Assembly (NCBI RefSeq): GCF_900110645.1
Contig: NZ_FOFB01000017.1
Location: 1 to 64,000 of the forward strand
Direction: 5' to 3'
DNA length: 64,000 nt
Origin: Neolewinella agarilytica
Lineage (GTDB): Bacteria > Bacteroidota > Bacteroidia > Chitinophagales > Saprospiraceae
Below the pieces are notes generated by a model. That model worked only from the letters and a program-made list of their open reading frames with translations, had not been told where the DNA came from and did not search any database. A program made the translations under genes and the position numbers. The stretch's first letter is position 1, and each line of letters begins with the position of its first letter. Shown piece by piece: positions 49,932 through 57,466 of this stretch.

Positions 49932-51080
49932 GTGTTCTACCTCTTCCTCCTCGCCGCCGCCGTCCAAGTTGTCAGCTGGATGGCCGTCCTGCGGGCCGGC
50001 TACCGGCGCGGGGTGGAGCCGGACCAGCAGGACCCCGCCTCGGGCACCGCTGCGGTGAGCGTCATTGTATGCTTTCACAACGAGCAGGAAACCATTGGGC
50101 CTTGCGTTGATCGTATTTTGGCGCAGGTCTACCCCGGTGAATTTGAGTTGGTCCTGGTGGACGATAATTCCACGGACAACTCTGCCTCCATCGTACATCC
50201 CTTTGAGATCAGGCACGGGCATGTTCGCCTGCTGCAACCTGGCCCTACGCGCGCCGGCAAGAAGGACGCGCTGGCTTATGGCATTTACGCCGCAAAACAC
50301 GATTTTCTGGTCTTAACGGACGCTGACTGCGTGCCCGCCAGCAGCCACTGGCTATGGTTTATGGCCGACCCGCTGCGTCGGGGCGCGGAATTGGTGCTGG
50401 GCGTGTCTCCCTACACAGAAGACAAAACAAACATGTTACTCTCTGCCTGGCAGCGATTTGAAGCGACTTACGTCAGCCTGAAGTACCTGGGTTTTGCGCG
50501 CACGGGGATGCCTTACATGGGGGTGGGGCGCAACCTGGCCTACCGCCGGAGTTTCTACGAGCGTGCGGGCGGCTTTGCCGCCCATGCGGACCTGCCCGGC
50601 GGCGATGATGACCTGCTGGTGAGTGCAACGGCGCAGCGGGAGGCAACCGCCCGGGTGGTACACCCGGCGGCCTGGACCTACTCCGCGCCGCAACCCGGTT
50701 GGCGGGCTTATTTCCGGCAGCGGGCGCGGCACCAGTCGGTGGGCATCCGCTATCCCGCCAGGGCGCAGTGGATGCTTGGGGGGCTGGCGCTGAGCCACGG
50801 GCTGTTCTATCTGCTGGGTTTTTACCTGCTGTTTACGCCCGACTGGCCGGTCGCGCTGGCAGCTTATGGCCTGCGGTTATTATTGCTGGTTTACGTGTAC
50901 GCGACGCCGTATTTACGCACGGACCCGCTTACCTATTCAGGGGGCGCTACCGCAGGTGCAGAAGGAGGTTGGAGAAGCAAGGCATTCCTGCCCCTGACCG
51001 TTGCCTTCTTTGATGCCTGGGTAGGCCCGATGTACCTCTACTTGGCGGTGGCCGGCCTGCGGCCGGCGCGCAATTGGTAA
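49932..51080 (+). CDS. Membrane glycosyltransferase, family 2
   Basis: 382 residues from a GTG at 49932, chosen because it gives the N-terminal membrane helix (FYLFLLAAAVQVVSWMAVL). GT-A fold: VSVIVCFHNEQETI, LVLVDDNSTDNS, the DxD-like LTDADCVPAS, and GGDDDLLVSATA with the acceptor-site Asp. Q/RxxRW-like RQRARHQSVG follows, then two or three C-terminal membrane helices. Probably adds sugars to a lipid carrier or polymer. Residues ~340-352 (GGATAGAEGGWRSKA) are encoded by a copy of the dispersed repeat. Confidence 0.88.
   Translation: MFYLFLLAAAVQVVSWMAVLRAGYRRGVEPDQQDPASGTAAVSVIVCFHNEQETIGPCVDRILAQVYPGEFELVLVDDNSTDNSASIVHPFEIRHGHVRLLQPGPTRAGKKDALAYGIYAAKHDFLVLTDADCVPASSHWLWFMADPLRRGAELVLGVSPYTEDKTNMLLSAWQRFEATYVSLKYLGFARTGMPYMGVGRNLAYRRSFYERAGGFAAHADLPGGDDDLLVSATAQREATARVVHPAAWTYSAPQPGWRAYFRQRARHQSVGIRYPARAQWMLGGLALSHGLFYLLGFYLLFTPDWPVALAAYGLRLLLLVYVYATPYLRTDPLTYSGGATAGAEGGWRSKAFLPLTVAFFDAWVGPMYLYLAVAGLRPARNW
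50942..50985 (+). repeat. Dispersed two-block repeat, copy 14, in frame in the glycosyltransferase
   Basis: GGGCGCTACCGCAGGTGCA then AGGAGGTTGGAGAAGCAAGG, both blocks kept, sense to the gene. It sits in the loop between predicted C-terminal membrane helices. Confidence 0.65.
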
Positions 51081-51145
51081 ATTTGTACCGCCGAGTGCGC
51101 TTCGCGTCTGCCTTTGGCGGTTAGTCGGCGAAAAAACCCTTGCTC

Positions 51146-51760
51146 ATGCCCACTTCCCCAGAGACAACCTTCCCTTTAGCCAACTACGACCGACTCTGCT
51201 TTCTCAAAAACATCATCAAGAGCCCCCAGATTGAGGTCGGGGAGTACACCTACTACGATGACTTCGAAACGGTGGAAAACTTCGAGCAGAACGTTCGTTA
51301 TCTCTTTGAATTTATCGGCGACAAGCTGATCATTGGTAAGTTCTGTCAGATAGCCTCTGGTGTGACCTTCATCATGAACGGTGCGAATCATCTGACGGAT
51401 GCGGTGAGCACTTTTCCCTTCGCCATTTTCGGCGAAGACTGGGCCCCGGCTATGGCGGGTAAGTCTTACCCTACCAAAGGGGACACCACCGTCGGCAACG
51501 ACGTCTGGATCGGCTACAACGCCACCATCATGGCCGGTGTGACGATCGGGGACGGGGCCATCATCGGCAGCAAGTCCGTCGTCACCAAAGACGTGCCCCC
51601 TTACACCATCGTCGGCGGTAACCCGGCGAAGGTGATCCGGCAGCGATTCTCTGATGCAGAGATCGAGCATTTGCTGGAGGTGCGGTGGTGGGACTGGCCG
51701 GTGGAGCGGATTACGCGGGAATTGGGGGGGCTGACGGGGCGGGAACCCAAGAAACTTTGA
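51146..51760 (+). CDS. Vat/CatB-type hexapeptide-repeat acetyltransferase
   Basis: 204 residues from ATG 51146 (TTG at 51140 possible). A left-handed beta-helix xenobiotic acetyltransferase: YTYYDDFETVENFEQNVRYLF, the catalytic-His loop FIMNGANHLTD, then hexapeptide repeats (VGNDVWIGYNATIMAGVTIG, AIIGSKSVVTKDVPPY, VGGNPAKVIRQRF). The family includes streptogramin and chloramphenicol acetyltransferases, but chromosomal members in environmental bacteria often have other, unknown acceptors, so a resistance role is not implied. Confidence 0.88.
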   Translation: MPTSPETTFPLANYDRLCFLKNIIKSPQIEVGEYTYYDDFETVENFEQNVRYLFEFIGDKLIIGKFCQIASGVTFIMNGANHLTDAVSTFPFAIFGEDWAPAMAGKSYPTKGDTTVGNDVWIGYNATIMAGVTIGDGAIIGSKSVVTKDVPPYTIVGGNPAKVIRQRFSDAEIEHLLEVRWWDWPVERITRELGGLTGREPKKL

Positions 51761-51761
51761 T

Positions 51762-52286
51762 TTAGGCGGATACCTGCTTATCGGTATTCCGCAAAACCAA
51801 CGAAGAAATCAAACTCACCATCAGCCCCAGCAGCAGCACCGTGACGAACATCAGTGCCGCCAGTGCCAGCGGCGAGCCCATCATGTTAATCTGCTCCATC
51901 AGGGTAGCGGCGGCGGCTTCGTATTCCTCGGCGGGGAGATCGGCCTTCAGGCGGGAGAGTTCGCGGTCGGTGAACTCCGTGACGAAGTTCGGGTTAATGA
52001 CCGTTGTGTAAAAAGCATCCGCGATGGCGATGCCAAAGCCGGCGCAGGCGGAGATGATCATGCCGATGGCCATGCCCCGGCCGAAGGTGAGTTGGCCGTC
52101 GTTCTCCCTGTCCCGGTAATGCCGGATGGCGAAGTAGACCAGCGACAGCGAGAGAATCATGGTGAGGTAACCGACGATCTCCTGGGTGGAGTAGTCCAGA
52201 TTCTGACCGACAATGAGGCCGAGGGCAAAAAGGACAAGCATAGAGATAAAGGCGGCGGGGCCATACTTGAGCAGAGTAGCTTTCAT
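51762..52286 (-). CDS. DUF4199 membrane protein
   Basis: 174 residues from ATG 52286. Four membrane helices: AFISMLVLFALGLIVG, IVGYLTMILSLSLVYFAI, GMAIGMIISACAGFGIAIA and ALAALMFVTVLLLGLMVSLISSLVL. Between helices 1-2 and 3-4 lies the family's charged part (IRHYRDRENDGQLTFGRG). DUF4199 genes are typical of Bacteroidota and often sit beside regulators or glycosyltransferases. It lies 122 bp after a LuxR-type regulator on the same strand. Function unknown. Confidence 0.85.
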   Translation of the reverse strand: MKATLLKYGPAAFISMLVLFALGLIVGQNLDYSTQEIVGYLTMILSLSLVYFAIRHYRDRENDGQLTFGRGMAIGMIISACAGFGIAIADAFYTTVINPNFVTEFTDRELSRLKADLPAEEYEAAAATLMEQINMMGSPLALAALMFVTVLLLGLMVSLISSLVLRNTDKQVSA

Positions 52287-52383
52287 AGTGTATTTGTTTT
52301 GACACAAATTTGCGGCGATCAGGTCAGATAGCGGTCATACTAAAGTACCAAACCTATGGTTCTTTAGTGCTGATATGGCCCTG

Positions 52384-52409
52384 TACCCCCGGCTTCAGCC
52401 GGAGGGTAT
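52384..52409 (-). terminator. Hairpin directly after the LuxR-type gene
   Basis: TACCCCCGGCTTCAGCCGGA pairs back with GGGTA; abuts the stop codon at 52409. No U-run, so a partial terminator. Confidence 0.4.
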
Positions 52410-52822
52410 TAAATAATCCCCATCACCCGGGCCCGCTCCACCGCCTGCGTCCTCCGTTTGGCGTCGAGCTTGCTGAGCAGACTCGAAACGTGGGTTTTGA
52501 CCGTGCTTTCGGAGAGGAACAGTACCTCCGCGATCTCCCGGTTGGAAAGACCGGCGGCGATGTGGCCCAGTACCTCGTGCTCCCGCGCAGAGATGCCGAG
52601 GCTTTTAAGCTGGGCCTCATCAACGAGTACAGTAGAAGCTGGAGCTTCCTTTAGGGGAGACGGCTGGCGGAGATAAAGGCCAATACCCAAAAACAAGAGC
52701 GCAGTGACGGCGAGAGCGATCTCTACCGTCAAGTCACCGGATACCAGCGCGTATTCGCTTACCCGAAACAAGAGTAAGCAGGCCAGAATGAGCCCGCCGA
52801 AAACCAGGATGGTGTGCTTCAT
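52409..52822 (-). CDS. LuxR-type HTH regulator with two membrane helices
   Basis: 137 residues. Two N-terminal hydrophobic helices (TILVFGGLILACLLLF; LTVEIALAVTALLFLGIGLYL) precede a LuxR/FixJ helix-turn-helix (ISAREHEVLGHIAAGLSNRE, IAEVLFLSESTVKTHVSSLL, SKLDAKRRTQAVERARVMGI). There is no receiver domain. It is a membrane-tethered DNA-binding protein of a type common in Bacteroidota beside DUF4199 genes, and probably controls or answers to the next gene. Confidence 0.88.
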   Translation of the reverse strand: MKHTILVFGGLILACLLLFRVSEYALVSGDLTVEIALAVTALLFLGIGLYLRQPSPLKEAPASTVLVDEAQLKSLGISAREHEVLGHIAAGLSNREIAEVLFLSESTVKTHVSSLLSKLDAKRRTQAVERARVMGII

Positions 52823-52874
52823 GGTCGGTCCTTCGGTGCTAAGGTAGTGAAAGGGTAGGGATGGCTTGTTAAGT

Positions 52875-52950
52875 ACTGCTCATTCAACCTCCCCCTTCGG
52901 GGGCTGGCGCGGAGCGCCAATTGGGGGCTGTTGCACCTGCGGCTGCGCCC
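52875..52950 (-). repeat. Dispersed repeat copy 15, split by a hairpin
   Basis: Minus strand block A GGCGCAGCCGCAGGTGCA and block B GGTTGAATGAGCAG, separated by the same hairpin type as copy 13 (CCCCCTTCGGGGG and TGGCGCGGAGCGCCA). Confidence 0.7.
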
Positions 52951-52956
52951 ATCTTG

Positions 52957-53022
52957 TTAGTCGGTAGACGGTAGAATTGTAGAACGGCTCTACCATCTAC
53001 AGTTCTACCGACTACCGTCTAC
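52957..53022. terminator. Word-repeat hairpin after the DUF5916 gene
   Basis: The left arm has GTCGGTAGACGGTAGAA words, the right arm TTCTACCGACTACCGTCTAC; register can slip by one word. It lies 3 bp beyond the DUF5916 stop on the minus strand. Confidence 0.5.
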
Positions 53023-53024
53023 CC

Positions 53025-55667
53025 CTATCTCACCCAGCGATAAGTCCCCTTCACCAAAAAGGTATTCCGGACATCGTTGGCGAATAAGTCCTGCGTCAGG
53101 GCCTGGAAGGCACTCTGCGTTGGGTCTGTTCCTCCGGAGGAACCCTGTGACCAGACGAGAAAAATGGTAGAACTGGGTCGGTATTCCCAACGGACGACCA
53201 GATTGGACCGGAACTGCAGAAAGTTAAAGTCCGGATCACCGAACTCCCAATCGATACCACGGTCTGTATCATCATCTATTTGGTAAGTGCCGGACTCGCC
53301 GTTAAAGGCAACGTTGTTTTCCGGGAAAACGATGAAACGATTGTCAAAGTCCTTAGCCAGTGGGTTATCCACGATCTTGAACTCATCGTAAACTCCACGC
53401 GCTACGAATGGCTGGGCGTAGTACTGGATAGTAAAGTCAGGGGTGAGGTTGAGGGTCGCCCGCATGGTAAGGCTAATGACTTGTTGATCGATCTTACCGT
53501 GCATATACCCCGTCCGTCCATCGTCGGTGAGAGTCGTGATGTACTGGTCACGACGGGTAGAAGGGTTAAAGCTGGGCTCGACGTAAAGCGAGAGTGCGTC
53601 CGTTGGCTGGTAGTTAATTTCCAGTCCAACTTCTCCCCCCATCACGTTACCATCATAGCTTTTGCCGCCGTTGAAGTAGAGGTAGGCGTTGAGCTTTTTC
53701 CGCCCGTCGGTCCCGATGCCACCGCCCATTGCATAGCCGGGAGACCTGCGGAAAAGCGGCCCGCCCCGCAGCGCGTTACGGCTGATGTCCTGTTGCTCCA
53801 GGTTGAGGAAAAAGCGGAAGTTGGAGAAGTTTTTCAGCTGCCCCCAAACGTTGGTATTGTAACTGCGGTTCAGAGACTCTCCGCTCCAGTCCCAGCCAGC
53901 GTAAATATTGTGGTTCCACTGGAAGCGGTTAAAAGCTTTGGTTGGGTTCCGCCAGCGGCGTGCACCCCAGGCGAAGTAATTAAATTGTTCGGTGTTGTTC
54001 AGGAAGCCTATGTCGTTAAGCTCCAGCCCCGGGCTGCGGTAGGTAAGTCCGGTTTCGAAGACCCAGTCGCCGGCAAATTCACCGATGGCCAGCGTGCCCC
54101 CCGTCCCGCTCAGGCGGGTAGCGGTAGTGTCTACGCTGAGGTGATCAGCGTCGGGCCGCTGAAAGTTGTGCTCAAAGGAGGTTTGAGTCCGGGTAATGGC
54201 TGCCTCGCTGCCACGTACCTGACTCCAGACGGCATTGGCCCGTAGCGCCCAGGCACGGTCTTTCCAACGGTGAACGAAGTCCATCCCGCCAGAGTAAGCA
54301 TTGTTATGCAGAAAGTTGAGCTCCTCGGTGTGAAGATCCCGGTTAACGCTGGTGAGCATCGCCCCGATGGTCGTTTGTCCTTCGTTGAAGTCCTGCTGTA
54401 CCCGCCCGACATTGTAGGAGGTAAAGGGCTCTACCTGCTCTCTTGCTTCACCGTTGTTGTCAATAACCGTGGCAAACTCTCTTTCGGTAAAACTGGACAG
54501 TAACCCGAGTGATAGCCCGCTGCGGGTCTTCCCACTCACCTTGGCGGCGCCAAGAATTGTGGTGTTCTCCGGCTGGCGAACGAAGCGGCCGGCACCGTGG
54601 CGCTCCCGTAAGAAGCGGCTCGGAGAGCCGCCGATGCGGCGGCTGTAAAACAATAGATCTCCGTTGTAAGAACCGCCCGCTTCCGCCTGGGTGATCCGGT
54701 AGTTGAAGATGTTTCTTCCTTCAACGAAAAAGGGCCTTTGCTCTTGAAAAAAGATCTGAAAACCATCGAGGTTGATGGCGCCGGGATCCGCTTCTACCTG
54801 GCCGAAATCGGGGTTGATGGTGAAATCCACCACTACATCGTTGGTGATGCCGATGCGACCATCCAGGCCGGCACTCAGGCGTTCATCTGTTTTGCGGCCA
54901 AAGGGGTCTTCGTCGGGGAAGCCCCCACCGGTACGAACCTGCCCAAGTACGTAGGGCTGTAGTTCGAGGGGTTTACGGGGTTTGATGCCGTTGAGACCTT
55001 TCAAGATGCCGAAGCGGCTTACCCAGCCCGGCTGGGTTTGTTTGATGGGTGCCCATGAGCTGGCTTCTTGCTCACGGAAAAGATTACGGTTTACCTGAAG
55101 ACCCCAGGTCTGGTTCTCTTCTTTGCCAAAGCGAAGTTGGGAGAAAGGAATCCTGGCTTCGGCGGTGTAGCCATCTTCGTCAGTCTTTGCTTTAAAGAAC
55201 CAGAAGGGATTCCAGCTTTCGTCCCAGTTGTTGCCGTCATTACTGATGAATTCGTCTCCGCGTACACCGCTGGCGGAGGCGGAGAAGGAGAAAGCCGTCC
55301 GTTTATCGTTAAAGCTGTCGAAGTTGATTTCCACCCAGTCGCCAGGGAAGTCATCTCGTCGGCCAAGACGTGCTTCTATTTTATCCGGATCGGTGTCGTA
55401 AGCCCGCCAGGCAACGTAGAGAAAACGCTCGTCATAGAGGATTTTGAAGGCCGTCTCCTGGCTAACGGGGGCAGAGTCGTCTGGTTGTCGCTGATGAAAG
55501 TCAGTTCCCCATTTCACCTGCTGCCAGGCGGGGTCATCAAGGTCGCCATCAATCGTCGGCGCGTCGCCCTGGATGCGTTGGGTTGTATATTCGGGAGGCA
55601 TGTTCTGAGCCGTCAGGGAAGCAAAGAACAGAAACTGCAGAAGCAGTACAGAATGGCTAAATCTCAT
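53025..55667 (-). CDS. DUF5916 protein: CBM9-like domain plus outer-membrane barrel-like region
   Basis: 880 residues with a signal peptide (SVLLLQFLFFASLTAQ). N-terminal CBM9-like carbohydrate-binding domain at ~30-220 (IDGDLDDPAWQQV; FLYVAWRAYDTDP; GYTAEARIPFSQLRFG), then the DUF5916 region with DFTINPDFGQVEADP and FFQEQRPFFVEGRNIF. The remainder is a long series of beta-strands ending in aromatic YRWVR, as in outer-membrane barrels. Common in Bacteroidota, where annotation varies between hydrolase and transporter; true role unknown. A word-repeat hairpin follows. Confidence 0.85.
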   Translation of the reverse strand: MRFSHSVLLLQFLFFASLTAQNMPPEYTTQRIQGDAPTIDGDLDDPAWQQVKWGTDFHQRQPDDSAPVSQETAFKILYDERFLYVAWRAYDTDPDKIEARLGRRDDFPGDWVEINFDSFNDKRTAFSFSASASGVRGDEFISNDGNNWDESWNPFWFFKAKTDEDGYTAEARIPFSQLRFGKEENQTWGLQVNRNLFREQEASSWAPIKQTQPGWVSRFGILKGLNGIKPRKPLELQPYVLGQVRTGGGFPDEDPFGRKTDERLSAGLDGRIGITNDVVVDFTINPDFGQVEADPGAINLDGFQIFFQEQRPFFVEGRNIFNYRITQAEAGGSYNGDLLFYSRRIGGSPSRFLRERHGAGRFVRQPENTTILGAAKVSGKTRSGLSLGLLSSFTEREFATVIDNNGEAREQVEPFTSYNVGRVQQDFNEGQTTIGAMLTSVNRDLHTEELNFLHNNAYSGGMDFVHRWKDRAWALRANAVWSQVRGSEAAITRTQTSFEHNFQRPDADHLSVDTTATRLSGTGGTLAIGEFAGDWVFETGLTYRSPGLELNDIGFLNNTEQFNYFAWGARRWRNPTKAFNRFQWNHNIYAGWDWSGESLNRSYNTNVWGQLKNFSNFRFFLNLEQQDISRNALRGGPLFRRSPGYAMGGGIGTDGRKKLNAYLYFNGGKSYDGNVMGGEVGLEINYQPTDALSLYVEPSFNPSTRRDQYITTLTDDGRTGYMHGKIDQQVISLTMRATLNLTPDFTIQYYAQPFVARGVYDEFKIVDNPLAKDFDNRFIVFPENNVAFNGESGTYQIDDDTDRGIDWEFGDPDFNFLQFRSNLVVRWEYRPSSTIFLVWSQGSSGGTDPTQSAFQALTQDLFANDVRNTFLVKGTYRWVR

Positions 55668-55768
55668 AGTGTGGGGTTACTAACTACTAATGTGTTAGTA
55701 TGTACGGGCAAAAAATGGAAGGGTTGCATTCCTCCGCAAAAAAACGGAAGATTCAGGTGAAACCTTAA

Positions 55769-56539
55769 CTAAAACAAGCCGAGAAATTTTTTCCGGCAGA
55801 CGTTTTTCCGGCTCAGATCCACGACATCGTCAATGCCCTCACTTTCCAACCGCGCAAGAAGGGCATCAACGCCCTTCTTCATTTTGAAATCCATTTCTTC
55901 GCGGTAAAGGGGGAACGTAGCGTAAAAGCTAATGTGTTTGCCCTCTTTAGTGTCAAGCGTGAAAAAGTCAGGTCCCAGTGAAACGGAGGGTAGTAAAAGA
56001 ATACAGCCCAGCTCTGTATTCATCGCGAAAGGTTCGGCGTCTTCTCCGTTGGGGATAGTGTGGCCATAACCAATCCAGGTGTTTAGCTGATGCGGGAATC
56101 GGGCAATAATCTTGAGCCAGCGGATGGGCCAGTAAAATTGCTCCGTTTGCTCGTCGTCCGCTTGATGGTTTAGAATTTTTTCTACCTGCCATTCCGGAGG
56201 AAGTAAAACGCACAACTCAGTATGTTGCATCGAAAGGTGTTCCGGAATTTCGGTAGGCACGTTCATGGGCAGATCACTCATGCCTGAAGTGACCAGCGTG
56301 TGATACGGACGTTCGGCACCGGGTTTTACCCAGTAAACGTCGATATGAATCGTATCGGAGATCAGTTCGTGAAAGACGGACTCAATCGGGCCGATGTGTC
56401 GCTCGATGTGCTCACTGATTTGCTCAATACTCGATTCATTGCCGGTGGCAGGGGTGAAGGGCCGTTCTGCATTTTCGTCATAGCGATAAATGGGGGCTCC
56501 GCTTTCGCTTTTTTCCTGCTCTTCGTTTTCGGTTGTCAT
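55769..56539 (-). CDS. Suppressor-of-fused (SUFU) domain protein
   Basis: 256 residues from ATG 56539 (in-frame ATG 56584 adds a hydrophobic stretch that looks non-native). The SUFU domain spans ~55-225: ISEHIERHIGPIESVFHEL, IHIDVYWVKPGAERPYHTLV, SGMSDLPMNVP, ELCVLLPPEW, WPIRWLKIIARFPHQLNTWI. Bacterial SUFU proteins are known as immunity-type proteins in polymorphic toxin systems and as stand-alone genes. No toxin is next to it; the neighbour upstream is a thioredoxin-like gene. Role unknown. Confidence 0.88.
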   Translation of the reverse strand: MTTENEEQEKSESGAPIYRYDENAERPFTPATGNESSIEQISEHIERHIGPIESVFHELISDTIHIDVYWVKPGAERPYHTLVTSGMSDLPMNVPTEIPEHLSMQHTELCVLLPPEWQVEKILNHQADDEQTEQFYWPIRWLKIIARFPHQLNTWIGYGHTIPNGEDAEPFAMNTELGCILLLPSVSLGPDFFTLDTKEGKHISFYATFPLYREEMDFKMKKGVDALLARLESEGIDDVVDLSRKNVCRKKFLGLF

Positions 56540-56623
56540 TTTCAGGTAGGTGTAAGGGATGAAAAAAAGGTTTGTCTGACTCACTCGCCCGACAAACCTT
56601 TCCCAAAATAAGCGTTTTTTCGC

Positions 56624-57178
56624 TTATTTCCACTTTATCCCGCAGCCGGCGCTGGGATATTGCTTTTCGGGGGAGAGACGTCCGGCCAGCAGATCGTCCA
56701 GGGCATTGCGCAGGTCAGTGCCGTCGGGCTCACGGCCGGAGCCGGGGCGGTTTCCATCCAGGCGGCCACGGTAAAAGAGTTTGCCTTCGGCATCAAAGAG
56801 GTAAAGGTCAGGGGTGCAGGCAGCGTCATACGCCCGGCCGGCAGTTTGCTCTTCGTCGTAGAGGTAAGGGAAGGAGAAGTCATATTTTTTGGCGAAGGCG
56901 GTCATGTTATCCGGGCTGTCAACCGGGTAACGAACGACATCGTTCGTGCTGATGGCCACGGTGCCGATGCCCTTCAGTTTATAGTCGTTGGCAACGGCAA
57001 TGAGTTCATCCATAACGTACAAAACGTAGGGGCAGTGGTTGCAGATGAAAAAAACGAGTGTTCCCGCTTGTCCGCTTACGTCAGTGTAGGTAAGGGTATT
57101 GCCACTGACGGTGTCGAGAAGGGAAAAATCCGGTGCCTGAGTACCGATGTCGATCATCGTAGATTCTGTAAGAGCCAT
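56624..57178 (-). CDS. Thioredoxin-fold protein of the AhpC/TSA-like redoxin group
   Basis: 184 residues. APDFSLLDTVSGNTLTYTDV then the active-site segment LVFFICNHCPYVLYV with a single Cys (Cys49 region, NHCPYV, where thioredoxins have CxxC); FPYLYDEEQTAGRAYDAACTPDLYLFDAEGKLFYRGRLDG holds the cis-Pro. This arrangement matches the thioredoxin-like family often named after the NHCPYV motif. Probable thiol peroxidase or reductase, cytoplasmic. Separate from the SUFU gene by 84 bp on the same strand. Confidence 0.85.
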   Translation of the reverse strand: MALTESTMIDIGTQAPDFSLLDTVSGNTLTYTDVSGQAGTLVFFICNHCPYVLYVMDELIAVANDYKLKGIGTVAISTNDVVRYPVDSPDNMTAFAKKYDFSFPYLYDEEQTAGRAYDAACTPDLYLFDAEGKLFYRGRLDGNRPGSGREPDGTDLRNALDDLLAGRLSPEKQYPSAGCGIKWK

Positions 57179-57304
57179 ATTTTTTCTTTTCCTTAATACG
57201 CCTGAACCCTACTGCCAGGTTCATTCCCGATGACTACCCGGGATGAAAACAACATTGCTCATTCGTAACTAAATGGTAGCTGGAGGGGGAGCTGACGGCA
57301 ATTT

Positions 57305-57345
57305 GGGCGCGCCCGCAGGTGCTATGAAACGTTGAAAGAGCGAGC
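57305..57345 (+). repeat. Dispersed two-block repeat, copy 16
   Basis: GGCGCGCCCGCAGGTGC then ACGTTGAAAGAGCGAGC. It shares block B as a palindrome (GAAAGAGCGAGCTTTC) with copy 17. Confidence 0.65.
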
Positions 57346-57371
57346 TTTCCCTGCACCCGCGTCCGCGCCGG
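57345..57371 (-). repeat. Dispersed two-block repeat, copy 17
   Basis: Minus strand GGCGCGGACGCGGGTGCA then GGGAAAGC. Forms a head-to-head doublet with copy 16. Confidence 0.65.
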
Positions 57372-57417
57372 ATGATCCACGAAAATAAATTTTAGAGATA
57401 TGATCTTTTCCGAAGGA

Positions 57418-57444
57418 TTGTTACCCTAATCAGTAGTAGCTTTG
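57418..57444 (+). promoter_or_regulatory. Candidate promoter of the ATP-grasp gene
   Basis: TAGCTTTG (57437-57444) fits TAnnTTTG, 22 bp before the ATG. TTG at 57418-57420 is 16 bases upstream, shorter than usual. Confidence 0.4.
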
Positions 57445-57466
57445 AATGCATTAAAGAGCCCCAACT

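Noticed and set aside
51146-51760. Antibiotic resistance gene (streptogramin/chloramphenicol acetyltransferase)
   Set aside because: The family match is real, but chromosomal context gives no sign of a resistance cassette; a resistance call would go beyond the sequence.
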